Shown in pieces: positions 26,644 through 36,259 of a DNA stretch of 64,000 nucleotides. Positions within the stretch are counted from its first letter, which is position 1, and each line of letters opens with the position of its first letter. The notes below the pieces were generated by a model that worked only from the letters and a program-made list of their open reading frames with translations, was not told where the DNA came from and did not search any database. Source of the DNA: CAVSMC01 sp963798655 (lineage in GTDB: Bacteria; Pseudomonadota; Gammaproteobacteria; Burkholderiales; Casimicrobiaceae); the NCBI GenBank assembly GCA_963798655.1, contig CAWCUH010000010.1:110382-174381 (forward strand). The letters run 5' to 3'. Both the position numbers and the translations under genes were made by a program.

Positions 26644-29600
26644 ATGGCTCTCACCCGCTCGTTGTCCCGCATCGATCTCGCCACCATTCAGGCAGCGGTC
26701 GGGGACACGCTCGAGCGCGATCTCTCGGCACTGTCGCAACGCAAGCTGAACGCGCTCGGCGTGCCGCTCGCCTACGTCGACCGCCAGCAGCGCTACCGCT
26801 TCGTCAACCGCGCGTTCCTCGACTGGACGGCCAAGCGCGCCGACGAGGTCGTCGGCCGCGAGGAGATCCAGGTCGCCGGCCGCGACGTCTACCAGCTCTA
26901 CGAGGCCTACATCAGCGCGGCGCTCGACGGCGAGCGGACCGGCTACGAGCGGCAGCTGATCGTCGCGGGCCGTCCGACGATCTGGATCCGCGTCGACTAC
27001 TACCCGGACCGCACGCCGCAGGGCGCCGTGCGCGGCTTCCTCGTCACGTACTCGGACATCGATCACCAGAAGCGGCTCGAGCTCGAGGCGGGACAGCGCG
27101 AGCACCGGCTGCGGCTCGTCACCGACAGCGTCGGATCGCCGATCCTCTATTTCGACCGCCAGCTCAAGATCCGCTTCGCGAACAAGCCGTTTGCGGAGCG
27201 CGTGGGCGCCGCGGCGGACGACCTGCTGGGCCGCGCGGTGGGAGACGTGCTCGCTGGCGAAGCGTTCACCGAGATGCACGGTTACATCGAGCGCGCGTTC
27301 GCGGGCGCCACGGTGTCCTACGAGCGGCTCGATCAGCACGCGAGCGGCGACGCGCGCTGGGTGCGGATGACGCTGTTCCCCGATCGCGAGATCGGCGGCC
27401 GCGTCGGCGGTGCGTTCGCGGTGATGACGGACATCGAGGACGACGTCCGCGTGCGCGACGCGATCAAGGCGCAGCAGGCACAGCTGCGGCTGTTCGCCGA
27501 CAACATCCCCGGACCGATCGCCTATCTCGATCGCTCGCTCAAGTACACGTTCGTGAACCAGGCGTTCGCGAACTGGGTGAACAAGGCGCAGGACGACATC
27601 TACGGCCGCACGCCGTTCGACGTGCTGCGCGCCGACGTGTCGTCGTTCCTGCGGCCGATCCTCAAGCGCGCGCAGGACGGCGAGAACGTCGAGTACGAGC
27701 GCATAGGCACGATCGCCGACGGCAGGAAGCGCTGGATGCACGGCCGCGTCGCGCCGGACCTCGACGCGACCGGCAAGGTGCGCGGGCTCTATTGCACCGA
27801 ATACGACATCCACGACCTGAAGCAGACCGAGCAGGCGCTCGCCGCGCGCGAGGAGCAGCTGCGTCTGTTCACCGACAACATCCCCGAGCCCGTCGTCTAT
27901 CTCGATGCGGAACGGTGCTACGTGTTCGTGAACGAGGCGTTCCTCGTGCTGTACGGGCTCGAGCGCGACCAGGTGATCGGCAAGCGCGCGTACGAGGTGC
28001 TCGGCATCGACGCGTCGGCGACGGACAAGCCGCGCGAGCGCGTGTTCGACGCGCAGCCGATCACGACCGAGCGCGCGGTCGTCGACGCCAACGGACGTAC
28101 GCGATGGATTCGCGCGCGCTGCGTGCCCGATCTCAATTTCGACGGCACGGTGAAGGGCGAGTACGTCGTCGGCCACGACATCACCGACCTGAAGCTCGCT
28201 CAGGACGCGCTGGCGGCGCGCGAGTCGCAACTGCGCGCGATCATGGACGGCGTGCCGGCGCCGGTCGCCTACATCGATCGCGAAGAGCATTGCCACTACG
28301 TCAATCGCACGTTCCTGCAGTACTTCGGCCTGACCGCCGAGCAGGTCGCCGAGCTGCGCCTGCGCGATGTCGTCGGCCACGGCATCTACCAGAGCGCGCA
28401 GGCGATGCTCTCGCGCGCGCTCGAGGGCGAGTCGACCGCGTTCGACCGGCTGGTGCCGGGCGCGGACGGCGTGCGCCGCTGGATGACGATCCGCGTCGTG
28501 CCCGACGCGGGGCCGTCGGGCGAGGTGCACGGCGCGTTCGTGCTGATGAACGACATCCACGGCCTGAAGCAGGCGCAGGAGGCGTTGCGCGCCTCCGAGG
28601 CCGAGCTGCGGCTGATCATGGACAACGTGCCGGCGCGCGTGTCGTACATCGATCGCGATTACCGCTATCGCTTCCTCAATCGGCACAACGAGGAATGGCT
28701 CGGCGAGAACCGCAAGGAGCTCGCCGGCCGCCGCGTTGCCGAGGTGCTCGGCGACGAGCGCGCGCGCCAGCTGCAGCCGCTGCTCGACAAGGTGCTGCTG
28801 GGCCAGGTCGTGTCGACCGAGATGCTGCTCGCGCAGCCGGCCGGCGACGCGCGCTGGGAGTCGATCCACTACGCGCCGAACCGCGACAGCGAAGGCAAGG
28901 TGATCGGCATCTACGCGGTGCACACCGACATCCACGACCAGAAGCGCAACGAGGATGCGCTGCGCCGCGCGAACTGGATGCTGTCGTCGCACATCAACAA
29001 CACGCCGCTCGCCGTTCTCGAATGGGACCGCGACTTCCGGCTCGTCCGCTGGTCGCCGCAGGCGGAGAACATCTTCGGCTGGCGCGCGGAGGAAGTGCTC
29101 GGCATGCCGATCGCCGGCAACCAGATCGTGCACGAGGACGATCGCGAGTCGGTCACGACGCTGCTCTCGAAGCTCATGAGCGGCGAGGAGCCGCGCGCAA
29201 CGGGTCTCACGCGCAACCACCGCAAGGACGGCGAGTCGATCTGGTGCGAGTGGTACCACTCGTGCCTGCTCGACGACCAGGGCCGCATCGTGTCGATCCT
29301 GTCGTTCGTGCAGGACGTGAGCTCGCGCATCCAGGCGGAAGAGCGGCTGCAGTACATGGCGACGCGCGACGCGCTGACCGGCTTGCCGAACCGCCTGCTG
29401 CTGCACGAGCGCCTCGCGCAGGCGATCGCGCAGGCGAAGCGGCACGGCCGCCGCGTCGGCGTGCTGTTCATCGACCTCGATCGCTTCAAGAACGTCAACG
29501 ACACGCTCGGCCACCGCATCGGTGACGAGCTTCTGAAGCACGTGACGCAGGCGCTGTCGACGGCGCTGCGCGACACCGACCTGCTCGCGCGCCTCGGCGG

Positions 29601-30651
29601 CGACGAGTTCATGGTCATCGTCGAGGACTTCGACGATCCGTCGGTCCTCGGGCGCATCGCGCAGAAGCTGCAGGATGCGATCGCGCAGCCGTTCCAGATC
29701 GAGGACCACGACATCTACGTGACGTCGTCGATCGGCATCAGCGTGTACCCCGACGACTCGGATGATCCCGAGCAGTTGCTGAAGCACGCCGACGTCGCGA
29801 TGTACCGCTCGAAGGAGCTCGGCCGTAACACCTACCAGTTCCTCGACGCCGATCTCGCCGAGCGGCGCGCGAAGCAGCACACGCTCGAGAGCGCGCTGCG
29901 CGCGGCGCTGAAGGACGGTCACCTGCGGCTGCACTACCAGCCGGTTTTGCGCGTGTCGGACCGCTCGGTGATCGGCGCCGAGGCGCTGTTGCGCTGGAAC
30001 GATCCCGAGCACGGCAACATTCCGCCGCAGGTCTTCATCCCGCTCGCCGAGGAGTCGGGGCTCATCCACTCGCTCGGCGAATGGGTGCTGCGCTCGGCCG
30101 CCGAGCAGTGCGTGCAATGGCGCAACGCCGGCCTGCTGCTCACGATCTCGGTGAACCTGTCCGCGCGCCAGTTCTACCGCGAGGACCTCGCGCAGCGGAT
30201 CAGCGAGATCGTGCGCGAAGTGGGCTGCGAGCCGTCATGGATCGAGCTCGAGGTGACCGAGACGAGCCTGATGCACGACCTCGATGCAATCCGCAAGGTG
30301 CTGCACCGCTTGCGTGACGAAGGCTTCACCGTCGCGATCGACGACTTCGGCACCGGTTACTCGTCGCTCACCCACCTGAAGCACTTCCCGATCGACACGC
30401 TGAAGATCGACATCTCGTTCATCGCCGATCTCGAAACCGATCCGGGCGACGCCGCGATCACCGAGGCGATCATCGGACTCGCGAAGGGCCTCGGGCTCAA
30501 GGTCGTCGCCGAGGGCGTCGGCACGCGCGCGCAGCTCGAGTTCCTCGACAAGCGCGGGTGCCAGTTCTTCCAGGGATTCTGGGTCAGCAAGCCGCTGCCG
30601 GCCGACCAGTTCGAGACGTTCGTACGCACCACGCCGCGCACGAAGCATTGA
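26644..30651 (+). CDS. Seven-PAS GGDEF-EAL cyclic-di-GMP protein
   Basis: A 1335-residue soluble signalling protein. Seven PAS units start near residues 38, 159, 284, 409, 533, 658 and 783, with a regular period of about 125 residues; most begin with a motif like NIPxPVxYLDRxxxYxFVN. The GGDEF domain has an intact active site (GGDEF at about 985) and an RxxD inhibition site (RDTD) five residues upstream. The EAL domain has EALLRW (about 1112), DDFGTGYSSL and KIDISFI, so both synthesis and hydrolysis of c-di-GMP look possible. No membrane helices are visible; it should sense an intracellular signal. ATG 26644 is the first start. Confidence 0.93.
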   Translation: MALTRSLSRIDLATIQAAVGDTLERDLSALSQRKLNALGVPLAYVDRQQRYRFVNRAFLDWTAKRADEVVGREEIQVAGRDVYQLYEAYISAALDGERTGYERQLIVAGRPTIWIRVDYYPDRTPQGAVRGFLVTYSDIDHQKRLELEAGQREHRLRLVTDSVGSPILYFDRQLKIRFANKPFAERVGAAADDLLGRAVGDVLAGEAFTEMHGYIERAFAGATVSYERLDQHASGDARWVRMTLFPDREIGGRVGGAFAVMTDIEDDVRVRDAIKAQQAQLRLFADNIPGPIAYLDRSLKYTFVNQAFANWVNKAQDDIYGRTPFDVLRADVSSFLRPILKRAQDGENVEYERIGTIADGRKRWMHGRVAPDLDATGKVRGLYCTEYDIHDLKQTEQALAAREEQLRLFTDNIPEPVVYLDAERCYVFVNEAFLVLYGLERDQVIGKRAYEVLGIDASATDKPRERVFDAQPITTERAVVDANGRTRWIRARCVPDLNFDGTVKGEYVVGHDITDLKLAQDALAARESQLRAIMDGVPAPVAYIDREEHCHYVNRTFLQYFGLTAEQVAELRLRDVVGHGIYQSAQAMLSRALEGESTAFDRLVPGADGVRRWMTIRVVPDAGPSGEVHGAFVLMNDIHGLKQAQEALRASEAELRLIMDNVPARVSYIDRDYRYRFLNRHNEEWLGENRKELAGRRVAEVLGDERARQLQPLLDKVLLGQVVSTEMLLAQPAGDARWESIHYAPNRDSEGKVIGIYAVHTDIHDQKRNEDALRRANWMLSSHINNTPLAVLEWDRDFRLVRWSPQAENIFGWRAEEVLGMPIAGNQIVHEDDRESVTTLLSKLMSGEEPRATGLTRNHRKDGESIWCEWYHSCLLDDQGRIVSILSFVQDVSSRIQAEERLQYMATRDALTGLPNRLLLHERLAQAIAQAKRHGRRVGVLFIDLDRFKNVNDTLGHRIGDELLKHVTQALSTALRDTDLLARLGGDEFMVIVEDFDDPSVLGRIAQKLQDAIAQPFQIEDHDIYVTSSIGISVYPDDSDDPEQLLKHADVAMYRSKELGRNTYQFLDADLAERRAKQHTLESALRAALKDGHLRLHYQPVLRVSDRSVIGAEALLRWNDPEHGNIPPQVFIPLAEESGLIHSLGEWVLRSAAEQCVQWRNAGLLLTISVNLSARQFYREDLAQRISEIVREVGCEPSWIELEVTETSLMHDLDAIRKVLHRLRDEGFTVAIDDFGTGYSSLTHLKHFPIDTLKIDISFIADLETDPGDAAITEAIIGLAKGLGLKVVAEGVGTRAQLEFLDKRGCQFFQGFWVSKPLPADQFETFVRTTPRTKH

Positions 30652-30695
30652 CGCCCAGTCGCCGTGGCGCAGACTCGGCGCGGCGCCGCGCGCTG

Positions 30696-31538
30696 TCAGA
30701 CAGACGGAGGAAGCGCGGCGAGCCATCGCGCGAGCGCGCCCGCGGGCTCGGTCCAGCGCCGCTCTAGCATCATCATGTGCGCGAGGCCGGGAAGGATCTG
30801 GGCATCGACGCCATGGTGCGCCGCGGTCGCGCGCACGTCGTCGGCCGTGCAGATCCGGTCGCCGGCAACGCCGAGCACGAGCAGCGGTGCGCCGCCGCGC
30901 TCGGGCAGCTGCCAGTGCAGCCGCAGCGACAGGTCGAGCAGCGCGCGCGGCGACTCGACGCCGAGATGCTTCGTCGCCTCGATCAACAGCGCCGGCGCGA
31001 CGTCGTCGCTGAAGTAGTACGGCCGCAGCGTCTCCAGCACGTGCGACGACAGCTGCGACGGATCGAGCATCGCCATCTGCATCAGGTAGTCGGGACGCTC
31101 GGTCGCAAGCCGCGCCGCCATCATCAGCAGTCCTGTCGGCGGCAGCGGCGCGAGCAGCGCCGCGGCGGGAACCGGCCGTGTCGCGATCAACCGCTCGACC
31201 ACCGCCGCACCCATCGAATGTCCGATCAGAACCGGCGGCGCCGGAAGCGACGCGGCGACGCGCTCGACGTCGGCGGCGTAATCGTCGAGCCCCGTGATGA
31301 ACAGCGTGTCGCCGCCGCCCGACCCGCCATGACCGCGCAGGGACAGCGCATACGACGGATAACCCTGCTGCGCGAACCATGGCAGGAATTGCGCGTCCCA
31401 GCACCAGCTGTCGCAATAGCCGCCGTGCACGAACAGCAACGGCGGCTTCGCGCGCTCGTCGCGGCGGCCGCGCGCGCCGCCATTGGCGCGCGCCGGAAGG
31501 CGCGATCGAACCTCGAGATGAATCTCAGCGGGAAGCAT
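30696..31538 (-). CDS. Alpha/beta hydrolase
   Basis: A 280-residue alpha/beta-hydrolase-fold protein. Visible are the oxyanion region FVHGGYCDSWCWD, the nucleophile elbow GHSMGAA, an acid after LLVLGVAGDRI and the catalytic histidine in GLAHMMMLE. Substrate cannot be told from sequence. ATG 31538 was chosen (MLPAEIHLEVRSRLPA) since upstream in-frame codons overlap the divergent uracil-DNA glycosylase region. It stands alone. Confidence 0.85.
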   Translation of the reverse strand: MLPAEIHLEVRSRLPARANGGARGRRDERAKPPLLFVHGGYCDSWCWDAQFLPWFAQQGYPSYALSLRGHGGSGGGDTLFITGLDDYAADVERVAASLPAPPVLIGHSMGAAVVERLIATRPVPAAALLAPLPPTGLLMMAARLATERPDYLMQMAMLDPSQLSSHVLETLRPYYFSDDVAPALLIEATKHLGVESPRALLDLSLRLHWQLPERGGAPLLVLGVAGDRICTADDVRATAAHHGVDAQILPGLAHMMMLERRWTEPAGALARWLAALPPSV

Positions 31539-31621
31539 CGGGGCGCCGTGGCCGCGGATCGAGCGCACGCAGCGAAGCGACGTCGATGATCGTGCTACGA
31601 TGCCGCGCCCGGGTCTGTTCC

Positions 31622-32335
31622 ATGATCGCGGCCGATAAAAGAACCGACATTCTGCCAGAACGACCGACGCGTTCGCGCGTCGTGTACGACGCGCAGTGCA
31701 CGCGATGCGGCCGACTCGCGGCATTCCTGGACGACGTGCAGGCTCGCTATCCGTCGTACTTCTGCCAGCCGGTGCCGCCGTTCGGGGATGCGCACGCGCC
31801 GTTCGTGATCGTTGGGCTTGCGCCCGGCATGCACGGTGCCAACGCGACCGGACGCCCGTTCACCGGCGACTACGCGGGCATCCTGCTGTACGCGACGCTG
31901 CACGCATACGGCTTCGCGTCGCAGCCGACCGCGACATCGCCCGACGACGGTCTCGCGTTGATCGGCTGCCGGATCACCAACGCGGTCAAGTGCCTGCCGC
32001 CGGCGAACAAGCCGCTGCCCGCCGAAGTGAGGAACTGCAACGACTACCTCGCCGCCGATCTCGCCGCGCTTCCCGCCGGCGGGGCCGTGCTCGCGCTCGG
32101 CCGCATCGCGCACGACGCCGCGTTGCGCGCGCTCGGCGAGCGCCCGGCTGCATTTGCCTTCGCGCACGGTGCGAAGCACGCGCTCGCACGCGAGGTCACG
32201 CTGTTCGACAGCTACCACTGCAGCCGCTACAACACGAACACCGGCCGCCTCACGCCGCCGATGTTCGAGGCGGTGTTCGACGCGATCGTCGTGCATTTGA
32301 AGCGCCTGCGGCGCGCGGAGCGTCGGGGTGTCTAA
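31622..32335 (+). CDS. Uracil-DNA glycosylase family 5 (UdgB type)
   Basis: A 237-residue Fe-S uracil-DNA glycosylase. The family-5 motif GLAPGMHGANATGRPFTGD and the C-terminal histidine motif DSYHCSRYNTNTGRLT are both clear. Cysteines likely to hold the [4Fe-4S] cluster are C26 and C29 (CTRC), plus those in NAVKC and RNC. It removes uracil and some other damaged bases from DNA. ATG 31622 (MIAADKRT) is preferred; an ATG at 31586 is also in frame. Its stop overlaps the start of uvrC by 8 nt, linking two DNA repair genes. Confidence 0.9.
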   Translation: MIAADKRTDILPERPTRSRVVYDAQCTRCGRLAAFLDDVQARYPSYFCQPVPPFGDAHAPFVIVGLAPGMHGANATGRPFTGDYAGILLYATLHAYGFASQPTATSPDDGLALIGCRITNAVKCLPPANKPLPAEVRNCNDYLAADLAALPAGGAVLALGRIAHDAALRALGERPAAFAFAHGAKHALAREVTLFDSYHCSRYNTNTGRLTPPMFEAVFDAIVVHLKRLRRAERRGV

Positions 32336-34208
32336 GGTGCCGCGTCTTGCGAGCGTCACGACGCCGGCCGTTTCGCCGCCCGACGCTAGCGCCGCGCGGA
32401 GCGACGCGCGCCTCGACGCGCGCGAGCTGGTCGCCTCGCTGCCGCACCGCCCGGGCGTCTACCGGATGTTCGATGCGGCCGGCGATGCGCTGTACGTCGG
32501 CAAGGCGCGCGACCTGAAGAAGCGCGTCGCGAACTATTTCCAGAAGGGCGCGCACGAGACGCGCATCGCCGTGATGATCTCGCAGGTCGCGCGCGTCGAG
32601 ACGACGGTGACCCGTTCGGAAGGCGAGGCGCTGCTGCTCGAGAACAACCTGATCAAGGCGCTCGAGCCGCGCTACAACATCCTGTTTCGCGACGACAAGA
32701 GCTACCCGTACGTCTGCATCACCGGCGAGCAGTTTCCGCAGCTTCGCTTCCATCGCGGCAAGCTGGATCGCGTGCATCGCTACTTCGGGCCGTTTCCGAG
32801 CGCAGGCGCCGTGCGCGAGGGCATGGCACTGCTGCAGAAGGTGTTCCAGCTGCGCACGTGCGAGAACACCGTGTTCGCGAACCGCTCGCGGCCGTGCATG
32901 CTGCACCAGATCGAGCGCTGCAGCGGTCCGTGCGTAGGGCTCGTGAGCGAGCGCGACTACGCCGACGACGTCGCGAGCGCGCTGATGTTCCTGCAGGGCA
33001 AGACGAGCGAGGTGCTCGCGCAATTGTCGGCGCAAATGCAGGCCGCGAGCGGGTCGCTCGAATTCGAGCGCGCTGCGCGCATCCGCGACAAGATCACGCG
33101 CCTGAACACGCTGCAGTCGCGCCAGTTCGTCGAGAGCGCGACCGCCGGCGACATCGACGTCGTCGCTGCGGCGAGCGAGCGCCGTCTGGTCGCAGTCAAC
33201 GTCGTCATGGTGCGCGGCGGGCGCCACGTCGGCGATCGCACGTTCTTTCCGCATCACGCCGATGCCGACGCGCTGCCCGACGTGTTGCCGGCGTTCCTCG
33301 CGCAGCACTACGTCGAGCGCCCGGTGCCGCCGACGATCGTCGTCTCCGATGCCGCCGACACCGACGCGCTTGCCGAAGTGCTGTCGGCGCAGGCGGGCCA
33401 GAAGGTGCAGATCACCGACAATCCGGGCGGCGAGCGCCGCGTGTGGCTGCACATGGCGAACGAGAACGCGCTGTTCGCAATCCGCCAGAAGCTCGCGCAG
33501 AAAGCGACGCAGGAGGACCGCCTCGCGCTGCTGCAGCAGGCGCTCGGGCTGCCGGAAAGCGCGCAGCGGATCGAGTGCTTCGACGTCTCGCACACGATGG
33601 GCGAGCGCGCCGTCGCATCGTGCGTGATCTTCGACCGCCTCGCGATGCAGACGGGCGAGTACCGGCGCTTCAACGTCAATCCCGAGCACGCCGGCGACGA
33701 CTACGCGGCGCTGCGCGAGGCGCTGACGCGACGTTGCGCGCGCATCGTCGCCGGAGAATATCCGGCGCCCGATCTGCTCGTCATCGACGGCGGCAAGGGA
33801 CAGGTTGCCGTCGCGGCCGAAGTGCTGGCCGAGCAGGGCCTGCACACGACGCGACTGATCGGCATCGCCAAGGGTCCGGAGCGCAAGCCGGGCGAGGAGG
33901 ACATCGTCTTCCCGGATCGCGTCGAGCCGCTCAACCTTGCGCCCGATCACCCGGGCCTGCATCTGCTGCAGCAAGTGCGCGACGAGGCGCATCGCTTCGC
34001 CATCCAGGGTCACCGTGCGCGGCGCGCGAAGGCGCGCACGACGTCGACGCTGCAGGACATCGAAGGCATCGGCGCGAAGCGCAGGCAGGCGCTGCTCGCC
34101 CATTTCGGCGGCCTCAAAGGGATTGCGAAGGCGAGCGTCGACGATCTCGCGCGGGTCCCCGGCGTCTCGCGCGCGCTTGCCGAGCGCATTTTCGCCGCGA
34201 TGCACTGA
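32328..34208 (+). CDS. uvrC: Excinuclease ABC subunit C
   Basis: UvrC makes the dual incisions in nucleotide excision repair. The 626-residue protein has the GIY-YIG nuclease domain (GVYRMFDAAGDALYVGKARDLKKRV at about residue 45), the cysteine-rich region, a UVR domain (LEFERAARIRDKI), the RNase H-like endonuclease domain (RIECFDVSHTMGERAVASCV, DLLVIDGGKGQV) and C-terminal helix-hairpin-helix motifs (LQDIEGIGAKRRQALL). The start is GTG 32328, with about 35 extra residues before the conserved part. In many betaproteobacteria pgsA and tRNAs follow uvrC; here pgsA-tRNA lies 23 kb away. Confidence 0.96.
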   Translation: MSKVPRLASVTTPAVSPPDASAARSDARLDARELVASLPHRPGVYRMFDAAGDALYVGKARDLKKRVANYFQKGAHETRIAVMISQVARVETTVTRSEGEALLLENNLIKALEPRYNILFRDDKSYPYVCITGEQFPQLRFHRGKLDRVHRYFGPFPSAGAVREGMALLQKVFQLRTCENTVFANRSRPCMLHQIERCSGPCVGLVSERDYADDVASALMFLQGKTSEVLAQLSAQMQAASGSLEFERAARIRDKITRLNTLQSRQFVESATAGDIDVVAAASERRLVAVNVVMVRGGRHVGDRTFFPHHADADALPDVLPAFLAQHYVERPVPPTIVVSDAADTDALAEVLSAQAGQKVQITDNPGGERRVWLHMANENALFAIRQKLAQKATQEDRLALLQQALGLPESAQRIECFDVSHTMGERAVASCVIFDRLAMQTGEYRRFNVNPEHAGDDYAALREALTRRCARIVAGEYPAPDLLVIDGGKGQVAVAAEVLAEQGLHTTRLIGIAKGPERKPGEEDIVFPDRVEPLNLAPDHPGLHLLQQVRDEAHRFAIQGHRARRAKARTTSTLQDIEGIGAKRRQALLAHFGGLKGIAKASVDDLARVPGVSRALAERIFAAMH

Positions 34209-34316
34209 CAGCGGCGTGAGCGGCGGGCTTACGTGCTCTTGCAGCGCCTGCCGACAGCCGGGCGCATCGCGCGCGGTCATGCTTCGTCGGGCCAAGACCG
34301 GCTCGCGGAGGATTCG

Positions 34317-34502
34317 ATGGGGCTCACCGACGAAAACGAAGTTGCGCAACCGCAATCGAGGTCCGCGAGCCCGCTCGCGCGCCGCTCGTGGCGCGCATGG
34401 CCCGCGTATCAGCAGGGCCGGTGGGGCTACATCCTCGCGTGGGCGCTCGGCGTGCCGATCCCGATTCTCGTGCTCGTCTACCTGCTTCGCGGCTGCACGT
34501 GA
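34317..34502 (+). CDS. Small single-span membrane protein
   Basis: A 61-residue protein with a basic, Ser/Arg-rich N-terminal half (SPLARRSWRAWPAYQQGRWG) and one C-terminal membrane helix (YILAWALGVPIPILVLVYLL) ending in RGCT. ATG 34317 is preceded by GAGGA. I have a general impression that short proteins ending this way are conserved in Burkholderiales, but no function is known. It converges on the PAS sensor gene with a 9-nt gap. Confidence 0.65.
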   Translation: MGLTDENEVAQPQSRSASPLARRSWRAWPAYQQGRWGYILAWALGVPIPILVLVYLLRGCT

Positions 34503-34511
34503 GCTGACGCG

Positions 34512-36110
34512 TCAGCGCAGCGGCGCTGAAACGCGCGACAGCACCGCTTCGTACTCGGCGATCGGCGTCGCGTCGATGGCGAACGCAAGTGCACCGCGGA
34601 CGCCCCCGTCCGCGGCGGCGAGCGGCACCGCCGTGATCCGCATCGCGCGCACCGTGCCGTCTTCACGGACGGCTTCGCATTCGATTTCCTTGAGCGGGCG
34701 ACCCGCGCGCAGGCATTGGCGCACGGCGTCTTCGCGCACGCTCGCCGGGAGCGCGCGCGCGGCGGCATTGCAGCGCACGTCATCGCCGCGCGCGATCCAG
34801 GTCGCGAGCGGGACGTGGCGCAGCAGCGCGTCGACTTCGTCGTTGCGCTCGCGCAACGCGCGCTCCGCGCGCACCGCGTCCGTAACGTCGAACGCGAGGC
34901 CGCCGAGCCAGTTGCGCTCGCCCGCGCGGATCGCAAAGCGCACGTCGACATAGCGTCGGCCTTCGCTCGGGACGTCGATCGTGCATTCGCCGGTCTCGCT
35001 CGTGCGGCCGTCGGCGAGCGCTTCAGCCCAGCCGGCCGCCGTGCGGCCGGCGTCGTTCACAAACAGCGTGTGCCCGTTCTGGTCGACGATATAGGCCGGG
35101 AACGGCAGCCGCGCCATGAACGCCGCGAACTTGCGCTCGGCGAGCTCGAGGCTTCGCTGCGACGCGACCGCAATGGCTTCGCCCTGGCGCGCCGTTTCGA
35201 CCAGTCGCGCGCGCGCTCGCTCGCTGCGCCGTGCATGGCTCGCATCGCGGAACACGGCGACGGCGCCGAGCAGCGCGCCGGCGTGCGAGCGCACCGGCAT
35301 CAGCGTGCAACGCACGTCGCGCTGCACGCAATCGCGGGTGGACACGAGCATGCTCTCGTCGATGCCGCCCGGACGTGCGCTCGACGACAGTGCGTCGCGC
35401 AGCGCCGTCGCCAGATTGCCGGCACGGCCGTCGCGCGAAACCTTCAGCACCTGGTCGATGCGCCGACCCAGAATGTCGGCCGCGCTGCACTGCGCGAGGC
35501 GCTCGGCGGCAGCGTTGACGAATTGCACGCGGCCGTCGACATCGGCGGCGATCACCGCTTCGTCGAGCGCGGCAAGCGCTGCATCGTACCAGTCGCGCTC
35601 CGCGAGCATCCGCGCACGCAGCGACTCGCGCCCTTCGCGCGCGTCGTCGCGCTCGCGCGCGGCGTTTCGGGCAAGTTGCGCGAGCGCGCGCAGCCGATCG
35701 CGCTCGCGCGGCATCCGCGACAGCGTCACCGCGATCAGCACGGCGCTCAGCGCGAAGAGCGCCACGGACAACGTGTCGCCGAGCGTGAGCGTGCCGCTGG
35801 CAAGCGAAGGTGCGCGCAACAGCAGGGCCGCCGCGCTCACTGCGATCGCCACGAGCGCGCACGGCGCGCCGAGCGTGCTCGCGCTCAATACGACTGCGAG
35901 ATAGAAAGGCGCGTGTGCCGAAGCCGGGCCGAGGACCGCGGACAGCGGCGGAGCCACCAGAGCCGCCGTCCCGGCGATCGTCAGCGCGGCGACGAAACGT
36001 GCAGCGCTGTCGATCCGGTCGACGCGCGGCGCGCGCGCGACCTCGCGGCGCGCAGTCGTCGCGTTAGCCGAAACGGTTTCCGCTCTTGCGGCGATGTCGA
36101 TGCGCGTCAT
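34512..36110 (-). CDS. Membrane PAS-domain sensor without an output domain
   Basis: The 532-residue protein has about four membrane segments in residues 38-130, a short coiled coil (about 135-170), then three PAS-like regions (about 175-290, 330-420 and 430-525). The PAS hallmarks are VIAADVDGRVQFVNAAAERL, YIVDQNGHTLFVNDAG and WIARGDDVRCNAAARAL. It stops after the last PAS: no kinase, GGDEF, EAL, HTH or chemotaxis domain is seen. It could be a truncated sensor kinase or cyclase, or a sensor acting through a partner. No frameshift is apparent at its end. Confidence 0.8.
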   Translation of the reverse strand: MTRIDIAARAETVSANATTARREVARAPRVDRIDSAARFVAALTIAGTAALVAPPLSAVLGPASAHAPFYLAVVLSASTLGAPCALVAIAVSAAALLLRAPSLASGTLTLGDTLSVALFALSAVLIAVTLSRMPRERDRLRALAQLARNAARERDDAREGRESLRARMLAERDWYDAALAALDEAVIAADVDGRVQFVNAAAERLAQCSAADILGRRIDQVLKVSRDGRAGNLATALRDALSSSARPGGIDESMLVSTRDCVQRDVRCTLMPVRSHAGALLGAVAVFRDASHARRSERARARLVETARQGEAIAVASQRSLELAERKFAAFMARLPFPAYIVDQNGHTLFVNDAGRTAAGWAEALADGRTSETGECTIDVPSEGRRYVDVRFAIRAGERNWLGGLAFDVTDAVRAERALRERNDEVDALLRHVPLATWIARGDDVRCNAAARALPASVREDAVRQCLRAGRPLKEIECEAVREDGTVRAMRITAVPLAAADGGVRGALAFAIDATPIAEYEAVLSRVSAPLR

Positions 36111-36198
36111 GGGGCGTCAACCCCCTGCAGCAAGAAGCGTGCTTGGCCGCGCACGGGGGACATCGACCGTCGTACCGAAAGCTGTCCGTCGCTTTTAC

Positions 36199-36224
36199 AA
36201 AAAAAGGAGTGCGCGTTGCACTCC
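36199..36224 (-). terminator. Intrinsic terminator of the small secreted protein gene
   Basis: The 7-bp stem GGAGTGC/GCACTCC has a 5-nt loop and on the minus strand is followed by seven T residues (36205-36199). It lies 35 nt past the stop of the leftward gene at 36260. Confidence 0.88.
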
Positions 36225-36259
36225 GTTCGATTCGAAGCGACGCGCGCCGCGTGGTCGTT

